The translations under genes and the position numbers were made by a program. Below, in pieces: positions 43,610 to 53,237 of a DNA stretch of 64,000 bases. Origin of the DNA: Streptomyces roseirectus (lineage in GTDB: Bacteria; Actinomycetota; Actinomycetes; Streptomycetales; Streptomycetaceae); NCBI RefSeq assembly GCF_014489635.1, contig NZ_CP060828.1, positions 1,798,001 through 1,862,000 of the forward strand. The letters are read 5' to 3'. Under the pieces are notes generated by a model. That model was given only the letters and a program-made list of their open reading frames with translations, had not been told where the DNA came from and searched no databases. Positions within the stretch are counted from its first letter, which is position 1; the number at the start of each line of letters is the position of its first letter.

Positions 43610-44896
43610 TCACCTTCGACGGGCCTCCCCGATGCACGCGTCGAGGATCCCGACCGCCGCGTCGATGTCCCCCGCCGTGTGCTCCGCCATCACCTGGAGC
43701 CGGAACCGCGCCGCGTCCGAGGCCACGGCGGGCTGCTCGACGAGGTGCGCGATCAGCCCGGCACGCGCGATCAGCCCGGACGCGGTACGCCCCGTCGCGG
43801 TGTCACCGATCAGGACGGGGACGACGGGACAGACGACGTCCCCCATCACCTCCAGGCCGCGCCCGGTGAGCCCGTCCCTGAGCCGAACGGCGTTCGCCCG
43901 CACGGCGGTTCGGCGCCGGGCTCCCTCCTCGGAGGTGACGACGGACAGCGCGGCGAGGGCCACCGCCGTCTGGACGGGGGTGATGGCGCTGGAGAAGGTC
44001 TGCGGGCCGCCGAACATGCGGACGTACTCGCGCGCCGAGGACGAGCGCGTCGCGAGGAAGCCACCGGTCGACGCGAACGTCTTGGAGAACGCGCCCACCA
44101 CGAAGTCGACTTCACCCAGGATGCCGTGCGCTTCGAGCTGCCCGCCGCCCCGTTCGCCCATGGCGCCGAAGTCGTGCGCCACGTCCACGAGGAGCTGGGC
44201 GCCGAACTCCCGGCACAGCGCGAGGAGTTCGGCGAGGTCCGGGGTGTCGGAGTCCATGGAGAAGACGCCCTCGGTGACCACCAGGACCGCCCTGGCCGTG
44301 TCGGTGGCACGGATCTTGGCGAGATGACGCCGGACCGCCTCGTTGTCCAGGTGCCGGAAGAACTCGACCGTCGCGCCGCTCGCCGCCGCGCCCTGCCTCA
44401 GCGAGTCGTGGGAGAGCTTGTCGAGGAGGATGTGGTCGCCCTTGTGCATCAGGGCGCGGATCGTGCCGAAACCCGAGGCCCAGCCGGTGGGGAACAGCAT
44501 GACGTGGTCGGTGCGGAGCGCTTCGGCGAGGCCCGCTTCCAGGGCCTTGCTCAGCGGGTTCCCGCCGCCCAGCGCCGGCGAACCGGCCGTCAACGGGCCG
44601 TAGGTGTACAGCGCCTTGTGGGCGGCCTCCAGGATCTCGGGGTGTCCGGTCAGCGAAAGGTAGTCCTGGCCGCCGAAGTTGGGGCCCGCCGTGGTGACAC
44701 CGGTGTCCGAGACCGCCGTGGCGTGCGGGGTGAGCGGGGTGGCGTAGCTGCGGAAGTAGGGCCACAGTCCGGCCTGTTCGCGGGCGCGCTGCCAGGCGAG
44801 GTAGGGGTCGTTGCGGGTGGTGAGGTCGGCGCCGGACGGGGTGCGGAACCGCATGATGTCCTTGCGGAGGGTGTCGTCCGCCGTGGGGAGAGGCAT
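43610..44896 (-). CDS. Alpha-oxoamine synthase family PLP enzyme (AONS/KBL/SPT-like)
   Basis: The 428-residue fold-type I PLP enzyme condenses an amino acid with an acyl-CoA or acyl-ACP, releasing CO2. Family signatures: FGGQDYLSLTGHPEI, GSPALGGGNPLSKALE, the HDSLRQGA stacking His region, VLVVTEGVFSMDSD, DVAHDFGAMGERG (Asp for pyridine N and the adjacent His), and GAFSKTFASTGGFLATR with the Schiff-base Lys. No bio genes are adjacent, so biotin synthesis is not implied; serine palmitoyltransferase-like or secondary-metabolite alpha-oxoamine formation is equally possible. It is divergent from a GT2 glycosyltransferase gene. Confidence 0.85.
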   Translation of the reverse strand: MPLPTADDTLRKDIMRFRTPSGADLTTRNDPYLAWQRAREQAGLWPYFRSYATPLTPHATAVSDTGVTTAGPNFGGQDYLSLTGHPEILEAAHKALYTYGPLTAGSPALGGGNPLSKALEAGLAEALRTDHVMLFPTGWASGFGTIRALMHKGDHILLDKLSHDSLRQGAAASGATVEFFRHLDNEAVRRHLAKIRATDTARAVLVVTEGVFSMDSDTPDLAELLALCREFGAQLLVDVAHDFGAMGERGGGQLEAHGILGEVDFVVGAFSKTFASTGGFLATRSSSAREYVRMFGGPQTFSSAITPVQTAVALAALSVVTSEEGARRRTAVRANAVRLRDGLTGRGLEVMGDVVCPVVPVLIGDTATGRTASGLIARAGLIAHLVEQPAVASDAARFRLQVMAEHTAGDIDAAVGILDACIGEARRR

Positions 44897-45082
44897 GAGG
44901 GGTCTTTCTCGAAAAGGGCCTGGTGAGAACGACGTTATGGGTGGGGTCTGGGGGTTGTGGGGTGTCCTGACGCGGTCTTGATCTTGCGTGAGCGGTTTCT
45001 GTACGCGCGGTCGCGGGCGGTTCGGGCGAAGTGCTCCCTCGGCGCGTCGTGCCGGGCCACAATGAACGGACTTGGGGGGCTC

Positions 45083-46534
45083 ATGAAGATTCCGGCCTTG
45101 CTGTTCTTCCTGGTCGCCGTGCCGGCCGTCCTCTTGTTCCTGCCGCGTCCGAAGTGGGTGCGGGCACGGCAGGTGTTCGAGTTGCCGGAGGCGCGGGAAC
45201 CGGCGGCGCATGTGCGGTACTCGGTGCTGGTGCCGGCGTTGCGCGAGCCGTACCTCGACGCGATGTTCACGCACCTGATGGATCCGGGCCGCCGGGACTT
45301 CGAAGTGCTGCTGCTCGTGTCGCCGGACGACCACGACACGCTAGCGCAGGCGCGGAGGCTGGAGGCCGTGGACCCACAGCTGTTCCGGACGGTCCTGCGC
45401 ACCACACAGGGGTCCAGGCTGGCCGCCGCCCTCAACGAAGGGCTCGCCCACTGCGCCGGGGAGGTCGTCGGATTCCTGGAGGTCGACGACCCGTTGGCGC
45501 CCGGTCTCATCGACCGTGTCGACGGGGCGTTCCGGGCGTCCGGGGCGGACGTGGTCCGGCTCGCCGTGGACGTGCCCGGTGTGCTGGAGGCCGGGGAGAT
45601 CGTCCACCGGACCGACGACGTGGTGTGCGTCCGGGGGCGGTCACCCGTCCGGACGACCCCGCACTTCTGGCGGGGCCACAGCGCCGGCTATTTCGTCCGC
45701 ACCGACCTGCTGCGGCTGGTCGGCGGCTGGGACGACGGCTGCAGCGCCGAGGAACTGGAGCTGATGCTGCGCCTGTTCACGTACGGGGCGACCGGCGCGG
45801 TGCTGTACGGAGAGGAGACCCGGGTCACGATCCCCGTCGAGGCGACCCTGTCCCTCCAGACACGCATGCTGTACCGCCGTCGCCTGCGCCGGAACACGGG
45901 GCTGCTCCAGATCTACCGGACCCGCGAGTGGCACCGGATCCAGGGCAGGTTCCGCCGCTGGTCGGCCCGGCTGGCGCTGCTCCTGCCGCTGGTGCGGGAC
46001 CTGGCCGGACCGACGGTCGCGGCGCTGACGGTCGCGGCGTCCTTCTTCGTGGGCGAGTCCGTCACCGTCGGAGTGGGGTGGACCGCTTTCGTCGTGCTGG
46101 CGTTCGTCCTCCCGGATGACGCCGCCGTGGTCTGGCTGCGTGCTCAGACGCGCACGGACCAGTCCTGGCTGAGGACGGCGTCGCCCGCGTCCATCGCGAA
46201 CACCCTCCTCAGCGCCCTGACCCGCACCCCCGCCGCGCTCACCGCCCTCACCCACTACCTCCGGGGCGACACCCCCGTCCTCAACGCCCACTTCGAACAC
46301 AGCCTCCGCAAACCGCCACCCCGCGCTCCCGGACCACCCCCGCCCGAGTCCGAGGAGGACGCCCCGGCGGACCTTCTGGCCCTCGCCTCCTCCCCCGACA
46401 CCCCGGCGGCGGCCCAGGCGCTCGCCGCCGGACTCGACACCCTGTTCACCGCCCTGGGGCCGCCCCCAGAGGCGCAGCGCCTCGCCGGAACGGGCCCGGC
46501 GCCCAAGGGAGACGGAGGAGCCGACGATGGCTGA
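45083..46534 (+). CDS. Membrane-anchored GT2-like glycosyltransferase
   Basis: The 483-residue protein has an N-terminal membrane helix (about 4-21). A cytosolic GT-A domain follows, with VLVPALREPYLDAMF, a DxD-like site in FLEVDDP (133-137), GWDDGCSAEELELMLRL (acceptor-base acid region about 216-231), and an RMLYRRRLRRN segment where processive enzymes carry QxxRW. Two or three further helices lie at about 296-350, then a long Pro/Asp-rich C-terminal tail. It probably makes or extends a cell-surface glycan. ATG 45083 follows a G-run; ATG 45062 is a possible longer start. It overlaps the next gene by 8 bp. Confidence 0.75.
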   Translation: MKIPALLFFLVAVPAVLLFLPRPKWVRARQVFELPEAREPAAHVRYSVLVPALREPYLDAMFTHLMDPGRRDFEVLLLVSPDDHDTLAQARRLEAVDPQLFRTVLRTTQGSRLAAALNEGLAHCAGEVVGFLEVDDPLAPGLIDRVDGAFRASGADVVRLAVDVPGVLEAGEIVHRTDDVVCVRGRSPVRTTPHFWRGHSAGYFVRTDLLRLVGGWDDGCSAEELELMLRLFTYGATGAVLYGEETRVTIPVEATLSLQTRMLYRRRLRRNTGLLQIYRTREWHRIQGRFRRWSARLALLLPLVRDLAGPTVAALTVAASFFVGESVTVGVGWTAFVVLAFVLPDDAAVVWLRAQTRTDQSWLRTASPASIANTLLSALTRTPAALTALTHYLRGDTPVLNAHFEHSLRKPPPRAPGPPPPESEEDAPADLLALASSPDTPAAAQALAAGLDTLFTALGPPPEAQRLAGTGPAPKGDGGADDG

Positions 46535-46979
46535 CGAGATCGGGACGCAGCCCGCCCGGCAGCCGAGCGCCCTCGACATCGCCGCGCAGTGGGCCCAACT
46601 CCCCGCCGAACACCTGGCGGTGGCGCTCAGCGCGCTGGAACCGCAGCTCGCCCGGGAGCACGAGGCGCGGATGCGCTCCGAACAGGCGCAGGCGTACGCC
46701 GAGTTGGAGCAACTGCGTTCACGGGAGGCCGAGTTGAAGCGGGCGCACCGGCGCCGGCTGACGGGGACGTACTGCGCGGTGCTGGTGGCGCTCACCACCC
46801 TGGGCACGTCCGCGTACTTCGGGACGCATCAACAGCCGTGGCTGGCCGTCGCGTTCTTCGGCCCGACCCTGCTGTCCCTGGTGAAGATCCTCGCGCTGGG
46901 CCGCAGCGACGCGGACGACGTGAAACAGGCGGCGGCCGCCGTCCGGGCCGCCGCGAACGCGCTCCCGCCGCCGCCGTGA
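46527..46979 (+). CDS. Coiled-coil protein with two membrane helices
   Basis: I do not recognise the family. The 150-residue product has a charged N-terminal coiled-coil region (about 40-85, heptad-like REHEARMRSEQAQAYAELEQL), two membrane segments (about 88-106 and 111-128, the latter FFGPTLLSLVKILALG), and a C-terminal Ala-rich helix ending in PPPP. The overall plan resembles small DUF2335-like membrane proteins. It overlaps the glycosyltransferase gene by 8 bp, so it may be an accessory or scaffold for it. It is convergent with the nitrate reductase gene, stops one bp apart. Confidence 0.6.
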   Translation: MADEIGTQPARQPSALDIAAQWAQLPAEHLAVALSALEPQLAREHEARMRSEQAQAYAELEQLRSREAELKRAHRRRLTGTYCAVLVALTTLGTSAYFGTHQQPWLAVAFFGPTLLSLVKILALGRSDADDVKQAAAAVRAAANALPPPP

Positions 46980-46980
46980 C

Positions 46981-49900
46981 TCAGTAGACGTCCCTCATGT
47001 ACCGCTTCTCGGCGGCGAGTTGCTTCACGTACGCCGCCGCCTCCGCCTCGGTCATGCCGCCGTGGACCATGGCGATGTCGCGCAGTGCGCGGTCGACGTC
47101 CTTGGCCATGCGGGAGGCGTCACCGCAGACGTAGAAGCGGGCGCCCTCGCGCAGCCAGGACCAGAGTTGGGGGCCGTGTTCGCGCATGCGGTCCTGGACG
47201 TAGACCTTGGCGCGCTGGTCGCGGGAGAACGCGGTGTCGAGGCGGGTGAGGGTGCCGTCGGCGAGGAGCGCGGAGAGTTCGTCCTCGTAGTAGAAGTCGG
47301 TGGCCCGGCGCTGCTCGCCGAAGAAGAGCCAGTTGGGGGCGCGGTGGCCGAGGGCGCGGCGTTCGTGGAGGAAGCCGAGGAAGGGGGCGACGCCGGTGCC
47401 GGGGCCGATCATCACGGCGGGGACGCCGGTCTCGGCGGGCGGGCGGAAGTGCGGGGAGCGCTGGACGTGCAGCGGGACGACGGTCCCGGGTTCGGCGTCG
47501 GCGAGGAACGGGGAGCAGACGCCCTGCCGGGGCCGTCCCTCGCGGTTCTCGTAGCGGACGACGGAGACGGTGAGGGAGACGAGGTGGGGGTCGGTGAGCG
47601 GGCTGGACGATATGGAGTACAGGCGCGGACGCAGCCGGCCCATGACGTCGGCCCATTCCTGCGCGTCCGCCTCGATGCCGAACTCGGCGGCCACGTCGAC
47701 GGCTTGGCGGCCCCAGGACCACTTGGCGAGTTCGTCCTTGTTGTCGGGGCGCAGCAGCTTGCGCAACTCGCGCGGGTCGCGGGTGCGTTCGGCGGCGAAG
47801 CGGAGCAGGGAGGAGGTGACGCGGGTGATGTCGAGGTAGCGGGACAGGGCCTCGTCGAAGGGGACCTGGTCGCCCTCGACGCTGACCGGGGTGTCCGCGT
47901 CCAGTCCGGTGACGGTCAGCCACTCCTTGACCAGGGTCGGGGAGTTGAGGGGGCGTACGCCGAGCGCGTCGCCGGCCTCGTAGACGAGCGGGACCTCGCT
48001 GTCGCGGGTGTCGAACGTGAAGCGGCGCACCTCCTTGCCCGAACCGGCGCCGCTGAGCAGGACGTTGCCGACGAGGCGGCCGGTCGCGCCGGCGGGGCGG
48101 GGCGCCCGGCGCGGGGCAACCGCCTTGGGCGGTATGGGTGTTGCTGGAGCGGCGGTGGTGGTGAGGGCGCCGAGGACCTGGTCCAGCCACTCCTCGGCCC
48201 GCGTCTCGTAGTCCGGTTCGCAGTCGATGCGCGGCGCGAGGCGGACGGCGCCCAGCTCGTCCATGCGGTCGTCGAGCCGGCGTCCGTGGCCGCAGAAGTC
48301 GTCGTAGGACGAGTCGCCGAAGGCGAGCACCGCGTACCGGCGGCCTTCGAGGCGGCCCGCGTCGGGTGCGGTGAGGCCCGCCCAGAAGCCGGCGCCGTTG
48401 TCGGGGGCGTCGCCGTCGCCGAAGGTGCTGGTGATGAGGAGGAGGTCGGCGTCGGTGGGGAGGGCGGCGGGGTCGGCCTGGTCCATCTCGACGAGGGACG
48501 CGGTGTGGCCGCCCTGGGTGAGGCGGGCGGCGGTGGCGCTGGCGAACTCCTCCGCGTTGCCGGTCTGCGAGGCCCACAGGATGACAACCTGACGTGTGGC
48601 GGCGGGAGTCGGGGCCGTCGTCCGCGAATACAGGCCCGCCAGCGTGCCGTTGACCCACAAGGCGTGCTCGGGGCTGAAGGGCGCGTCCGGGGGGAGGACG
48701 GGGACGCCGGGGCCGCCCGCGGGGATCGCGGCGAGGAAGCCGAGCAGGTACTGCCGTTCGCGTTCGCTGAGGACGGGGGGCGGGGTGTTCTCCAGGCCGA
48801 AGAGGGCGGCGGAGGAGGTGGGCGGGGCGGTGGGGGAGGTGAAGACTGCGGACGGGACGAGGGCAGCCTTCGTGCCCTGTTCGGCGCCGTCCGGCATGCG
48901 TACGCTCACCGCCGTCGCCGTCTTCGTCAACGACACCGCGCACACCTTGAGTTCGGGCTGGAACGACAGCGGGTCGACGGCGTCGCTGCTGACCGCGTTG
49001 ACGCTCAGGTACTCCCCGAAGAGGTCGTTCCAGTGGAACGGCGCGAAGCAACTCCCTTGCTGCACACGGTCGGTGACGACGGCGGGCAGGACGGCGCGGC
49101 CTCGCCGGGAGGCGACCTCCACCGAGTCGCCGTCCACCAGGCCGAGTTCGGCCGCGTCCTCGGGGTGGATCTCCACGAACGGGCCGGGGTTCAGCTTGTT
49201 GAGCTTGGCGACGCGCCCCGTCTTGGTGAGCGTGTGCCACTGGTGCTGGAGGCGCCCGGTGTTGAGGACGAACGGGTAGTCGTCGTCGGGCAGCTCGGCG
49301 GGCGGCAGGTGCGGGCGGGCGTGGAAGACGGCCCGCCCGGAGGGGGTCGCGAAGTTCAGGGTGCCGTCGGGGCGGACGTAGCGGATCGGGTTGCGGTCGG
49401 GTCCGGCGGGCGCGGCCGGCCACTGCACGGGCGTCTCGCGCAGCCGCTCGTAGGTCACCCCGCGCAGGTCGTAGCCGGTGGCGGGGTTGTAGGCGCCCTT
49501 GATCTCCTCGAAGATCTCCTCCGCGCCCGCGTAACTGAATCCGCTCGCGTAGCCCATCGCGCAGGCGATGTCGGCGATGAGCCGCCAGTCGGCGACGGCC
49601 TCGCCGGGCGCGTCGACGGCGGGCCGGGCCAGCGTGAGGGTGCGCTCGCTGTTGATGAGGACGCCCTCGGTCTCCGTCCACAGCGCGCCGGGCAGGATGA
49701 CATCCGCGTACGCGGCCGTCTCGGTCTCCGCGAACACGTCCTGGACGACGACGAGTTCGGCGGCCTCCAGGCCCTCGATGACGGTCCTGCGGTTGCCGAC
49801 GGAGGCTACGGGGTTGGTGCAGATGATCCAGGCCGCCTTGATCTCGCCGTCGGCCATCTTGCGGAACATCTCGACGGTGCCCTTGCCGACGCCGTCGGCG

Positions 49901-51072
49901 CGGATGGTGCCGGGCTCCAGTCCCCACAGTTCCTCGGTGAACCGCCGGTCGGCGTCGGCGAGTACGGACCGCTGGCCGGGCAACCCCGGTCCCATGTAGC
50001 CCATTTCGCGGCCGCCCATCGCGTTGGGCTGGCCGGTGAGGGAGAACGGGCCGCTGCCGGGGCGGCAGATGGCGCCGGTCGCGAGGTGGAGGTTGACGAG
50101 GGCGTTGGTGTTCCAGGTGCCGTGCGTGGACTGGTTGAGGCCCATCGTCCAGCAGCTGGTCCACTCCCCCGCCTCGCCGATGAGGCGCGCGGCCTCGCGC
50201 AGGTCGGCCTCGGGTATGCCGGTGAGTTCGGCGACGGTGTGCGGCGGGTAGTCGGCGAGGAAGGCGGGCATCGCCTCCCAGCCCTCGGTGTTCTTGGCGA
50301 TGAACTCGGGGTCGGTGTGGCCGTTCTCGACCAGCAGGTGCAGCAGTCCGTTCAGCAGCGCGAGGTCGGTGCCCGGCTTGACCTGGAGGAACAGGTCGGC
50401 CTTGGCGGCGGTGGCGGTGCGGCGCGGGTCGACGACGATGAGTTTCGCGCCGGACGACTTGATCCGGTCCATCATCCGCAGGAACAGGATGGGGTGGCAG
50501 TCGGCCATGTTGGAGCCGATGACGAGGAAGACGTCCGCCTTGTCGAAGTCGTCGTAGGAGCCGGGCGGGCCGTCGGCGCCGAGGGACAGCTTGTAGCCGG
50601 TGCCCGCGCTGGCCATGCACAGCCGGGAGTTCGACTCGATCTGGTTGGACCGCAGGTAGCCCTTGACCAGCTTGTTCGCGAGGTACTGGGCCTCCAGGCT
50701 CATCTGTCCTGAGACGTAGAGGGCGACCGCGTCGGGCCCGTGCTCGTCGACGATCGCGCGCAGCCGGCGGGCCGTCTCGGCGACGGCGTCCCGGACGGGC
50801 GTCGGGTGGGGTTCCTCGCCCCGGTCCGTGCGGACGAGGGCGGTGGTGAGGCGGCCCGGCGCGGTGAGCATGTCGGCCGTGGTGGCGCCCTTGGTGCAGA
50901 GCCGGCCGAGGTTCGCGGGGTGCTCCTTGTCGCCGGACGCCTTCAGGACCGTCCGCCGTCCGTCGGGTCCGAGGCCGATGTCGAGGACCATGCCGCAGCC
51001 GACACCGCAGTACGAGCAGACCGTGCGCACCTTCGTCGCGCTGTCGGTCCGCGGGTCCGGCACGGCGGCCAC
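46981..51072 (-). CDS. Assimilatory nitrate reductase fused to diflavin reductase
   Basis: The 1363-residue cytoplasmic protein reduces nitrate to nitrite and carries its own electron supply. Residues about 15-70 form the [4Fe-4S] domain (Cys19, Cys22, Cys26, Cys59). About 70-700 is a Mo-bis-PGD (MopB) domain with [21 protein letters not shown] and molydopterin-binding strands ([18 protein letters not shown]). About 826-975 is a flavodoxin-like FMN domain ([27 protein letters not shown]). About 995-1363 is a FAD/NADPH ferredoxin-reductase domain like CysJ ([22 protein letters not shown], terminal RYMRDVY). It thus fuses NasA with a CysJ-like module and needs no separate NasB/ferredoxin. GTG 51072 follows AAGGGGG. 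Confidence 0.92.
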   Translation of the reverse strand: MAAVPDPRTDSATKVRTVCSYCGVGCGMVLDIGLGPDGRRTVLKASGDKEHPANLGRLCTKGATTADMLTAPGRLTTALVRTDRGEEPHPTPVRDAVAETARRLRAIVDEHGPDAVALYVSGQMSLEAQYLANKLVKGYLRSNQIESNSRLCMASAGTGYKLSLGADGPPGSYDDFDKADVFLVIGSNMADCHPILFLRMMDRIKSSGAKLIVVDPRRTATAAKADLFLQVKPGTDLALLNGLLHLLVENGHTDPEFIAKNTEGWEAMPAFLADYPPHTVAELTGIPEADLREAARLIGEAGEWTSCWTMGLNQSTHGTWNTNALVNLHLATGAICRPGSGPFSLTGQPNAMGGREMGYMGPGLPGQRSVLADADRRFTEELWGLEPGTIRADGVGKGTVEMFRKMADGEIKAAWIICTNPVASVGNRRTVIEGLEAAELVVVQDVFAETETAAYADVILPGALWTETEGVLINSERTLTLARPAVDAPGEAVADWRLIADIACAMGYASGFSYAGAEEIFEEIKGAYNPATGYDLRGVTYERLRETPVQWPAAPAGPDRNPIRYVRPDGTLNFATPSGRAVFHARPHLPPAELPDDDYPFVLNTGRLQHQWHTLTKTGRVAKLNKLNPGPFVEIHPEDAAELGLVDGDSVEVASRRGRAVLPAVVTDRVQQGSCFAPFHWNDLFGEYLSVNAVSSDAVDPLSFQPELKVCAVSLTKTATAVSVRMPDGAEQGTKAALVPSAVFTSPTAPPTSSAALFGLENTPPPVLSERERQYLLGFLAAIPAGGPGVPVLPPDAPFSPEHALWVNGTLAGLYSRTTAPTPAATRQVVILWASQTGNAEEFASATAARLTQGGHTASLVEMDQADPAALPTDADLLLITSTFGDGDAPDNGAGFWAGLTAPDAGRLEGRRYAVLAFGDSSYDDFCGHGRRLDDRMDELGAVRLAPRIDCEPDYETRAEEWLDQVLGALTTTAAPATPIPPKAVAPRRAPRPAGATGRLVGNVLLSGAGSGKEVRRFTFDTRDSEVPLVYEAGDALGVRPLNSPTLVKEWLTVTGLDADTPVSVEGDQVPFDEALSRYLDITRVTSSLLRFAAERTRDPRELRKLLRPDNKDELAKWSWGRQAVDVAAEFGIEADAQEWADVMGRLRPRLYSISSSPLTDPHLVSLTVSVVRYENREGRPRQGVCSPFLADAEPGTVVPLHVQRSPHFRPPAETGVPAVMIGPGTGVAPFLGFLHERRALGHRAPNWLFFGEQRRATDFYYEDELSALLADGTLTRLDTAFSRDQRAKVYVQDRMREHGPQLWSWLREGARFYVCGDASRMAKDVDRALRDIAMVHGGMTEAEAAAYVKQLAAEKRYMRDVY

Positions 51073-51169
51073 GGGCGCCCCCTTCTGTCTGACGGTCGGC
51101 CTGGTTAGAGCCTCAGTGACGGTACGAAGTGCTGATTACGCCGGTGTCTCCCTCGCAGGTCACCGGGGG

Positions 51170-52153
51170 TTAACCCCGCCGCACAGATGCGGCGGGCGGG
51201 GTGTGAGCGCCGCCGGTCTCCAGCCCGGCGAGATCGCTCCGGCCCTGGTAGAGGGTGCGTCCGTCGCGGACGACGGTCAGGGTCAGCGGCGCGGTCAGGT
51301 GGTGCGCGGAGGCGGTCAGGGCGTGCGGTTCGGCCAGCGGCACGGGCACCGGGCTCGCCCCGCCGCCGGGCGCCTCGGCGGTGATCCGCACGGTCGTCCG
51401 GGGCCCCGCCGCCGTCACCCGCCACCGCCCGCCTGCGATCTCCGTCCGGACCCGGGCGAGCGGCGGGACGAGACGCAGGACGCGGGCGCCGACGCGGACG
51501 ACGACGCTGGTCAGACGGGTGTCGAGGGGCCCGGCGGACAGGGGGCCGCCGGCCAGGGCGACGCAGACGTCGGGCCGGTCGAAGCCGTGCGCCTGCGCCC
51601 ACCACCAGGTGTCCGGGAAGGCCGGGCCCCAGTTCTTCTCCGCGTAACAGCGGGCGCCGTCGAGCGCCGTCGGCGGGCCGCCGAGGGTGGCCTTGCCGGT
51701 GACGTCGGCGTCGAAGAGGTACGGGTGCCAGTACTGCGACAGTCCGGGCAGGAGGGAGCCGGCGCCGAGGCCGTGCAGCGGGCGGCCCGTCCACAGGGCG
51801 GGGCGCTCCAGCCGGACGGACAGACGGGCGTCGTCACCGAGGTCGACGTCCAGGCGGTCGCCGTCGACGGTGAGGGCGTCGCCGACGGTCAGGGCGAGGC
51901 GGTCGGGGTCGGACCAGGTGGCGTCGGTGGTGGTGGCGCGCAGGAAGCCGCCGGGTTCGGATGCGAGGAAGGCAAGGCCCCAGCGGTTTCCGGCATGCCG
52001 GACGAGGGCGCAGCCGGCGATCACCACCCGGTTCCCGGGTGTGGTGAAGCGCCAGAAGAAACCCTCGGTGGCGACGCCGTGCGCGGGGCGCGGATCGCCG
52101 AAGGGGAGATCGGCGCCGGTGGCCCGCCAGGCGTGGCGGAGCGCGGGGATCAT
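51170..52153 (-). CDS. Tocopherol-cyclase-like protein
   Basis: The 327-residue protein resembles the tocopherol cyclase/lipocalin-like family of plants and cyanobacteria. Matching features are EGFFWRF near the N-terminus (about 30-36), SQYWHPYLFDADVTGKA (about 139-155), and the diagnostic YAEKNWGPAFPDTWWWAQAHGF (about 170-191), followed by alternating beta strands. Tocopherol cyclase closes a chromanol ring on a prenylated quinol. It is the last gene of a UbiC-PobA-like-UbiA series, which strengthens that reading, but sequence similarity is distant and a carotenoid-hydratase-like or lipid-binding role is possible. ATG 52153 is preceded by GAGGAG at 7 nt; frames extending upstream run into the UbiA gene. 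Confidence 0.62.
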   Translation of the reverse strand: MIPALRHAWRATGADLPFGDPRPAHGVATEGFFWRFTTPGNRVVIAGCALVRHAGNRWGLAFLASEPGGFLRATTTDATWSDPDRLALTVGDALTVDGDRLDVDLGDDARLSVRLERPALWTGRPLHGLGAGSLLPGLSQYWHPYLFDADVTGKATLGGPPTALDGARCYAEKNWGPAFPDTWWWAQAHGFDRPDVCVALAGGPLSAGPLDTRLTSVVVRVGARVLRLVPPLARVRTEIAGGRWRVTAAGPRTTVRITAEAPGGGASPVPVPLAEPHALTASAHHLTAPLTLTVVRDGRTLYQGRSDLAGLETGGAHTPPAASVRRG

Positions 52154-52206
52154 GGGAGTCTCCTCATGGCACGGTACGGACGTCGCACGGCACGAAAATC
52201 GAGTAT

Positions 52207-52226
52207 CACCGGTTTCCACCGGTTTC
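52207..52226. repeat. Tandem 10-bp repeat upstream of cyclase-like gene
   Basis: Two contiguous copies of CACCGGTTTC lie in the 79-bp gap between the UbiA stop and the tocopherol-cyclase-like start, about 54 bp before the latter. One-turn spacing would suit a regulator binding two half-sites in tandem. No known consensus was matched. Confidence 0.5.
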
Positions 52227-52232
52227 CCCGGC

Positions 52233-53237
52233 TCACCTCGGCAGGGCCAGGGCCGCCGCGAAGGCCGCGAGCACGGCCGGCGGATGCCAGGTGGCCCGGT
52301 TGAAGACGGCCATCGCCGCAGCGGCGGACGGCTCCCGCAGCAGCCGCACGCCGGGCCCGAGGAGCAGGAACACCGTCGCCAGGGCCGTGATTGTGACTCC
52401 GGACACACCGTATGAGTCCGTCAGGTACAGGGCGAGGGCGACGGCCGAGACGCCGGCGACGAGCAGGGCGACGGCGGCGCAGCGGACGGCCGCGGCGGGG
52501 CCGAGGACGACCGGGACCGTGCGGATGCCGAGGCGGGTGTCCTCGCCGGCGTCCACGAAGTCGTTCGGGATGTTCCGGCCGCCGATCTCCCAGGCCGCGA
52601 GCCACAGGCACAGCAGCCCGAGGGCGGGCCAGGGCACCGGGCCCGGCACCGCGAGGGCGCCCGCGCACGCGCCGACGGCGACGACGACGCCGGACAGCAG
52701 GCACTTCAGCGCGCTGACCGTGGCCAGCTTGCAGTACGCCACCTCCAGCGCGACGGCGACGACGAGGACCACGAAGGACACCGGCGACAGCCACGCGGTG
52801 ACCGCCGTGCCCAGCGCCCCGAGCCCGACGACCCACATCACGGCGACGCGGTACGGGAGTTCACCGCGCGCCAGCGGGTGACGCACGCCGACGGTGTCGA
52901 TGTCGAACCCGCTGAAGTCGCGTTCCTCGTGCGCGAACCGGGCGCGGTCGAGGCGGTGGTCGAGGACGTCGTTGGCGGCGAACGTCGCCAGGAACACGGC
53001 GAGCATCGCGCAGGCCAGCAGCAGGAAGCGGGCCGGGTCCGGGTCGTCGTCCACCACCAGGGCGGCGACGAGGGGCTGGGCGGTGCTGAGGGTCGCCTGG
53101 GCGGCGCGGGAGAGGCCGCAGAGCGCTTTGACGTACCGGAGCAGGCGATTGGGCCTGGACGGGCGTTCGGGCGCACCTCCGCCGGTGCTCGGCTCTGACC
53201 GTTTTTGTTCTGTCTGTTTCTGAAGTACCTCACTCAC
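52233..53237 (-). CDS. UbiA-family prenyltransferase
   Basis: The 334-residue integral membrane protein (about eight helices) has both Asp-rich Mg/diphosphate motifs of aromatic prenyltransferases: AANDVLDHRLDRARF (about 88-101) and RNIPNDFVDAGEDTRLGIRT (about 223-242), the latter with the DxxxD-T-R-GI-R-T pattern. It would attach an isoprenoid chain to an aromatic acceptor at the membrane. The first 30 residues are a polar, disordered extension. GTG 53237 overlaps the monooxygenase stop (GTGA), so it is translationally coupled to the enzyme that would make the acceptor. The polyprenyl donor synthase is not in the window. Confidence 0.88.
   Translation of the reverse strand: MSEVLQKQTEQKRSEPSTGGGAPERPSRPNRLLRYVKALCGLSRAAQATLSTAQPLVAALVVDDDPDPARFLLLACAMLAVFLATFAANDVLDHRLDRARFAHEERDFSGFDIDTVGVRHPLARGELPYRVAVMWVVGLGALGTAVTAWLSPVSFVVLVVAVALEVAYCKLATVSALKCLLSGVVVAVGACAGALAVPGPVPWPALGLLCLWLAAWEIGGRNIPNDFVDAGEDTRLGIRTVPVVLGPAAAVRCAAVALLVAGVSAVALALYLTDSYGVSGVTITALATVFLLLGPGVRLLREPSAAAAMAVFNRATWHPPAVLAAFAAALALPR

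Noticed and set aside
47020-50712. 1230-codon plus-strand frame opposite the nitrate reductase
   Set aside because: Antisense shadow; no domain, and the minus-strand gene is unambiguous.
51073-51177. Possible GlnR box upstream of the nitrate reductase (GTTAA-N6-GTGAC) and the GGGGTTAACCCC palindrome
   Set aside because: The first half-site lacks the final C and the second lacks the GAAAC form; the palindrome spans the stop codon of the neighbouring gene. Too weak to call without a matrix score.
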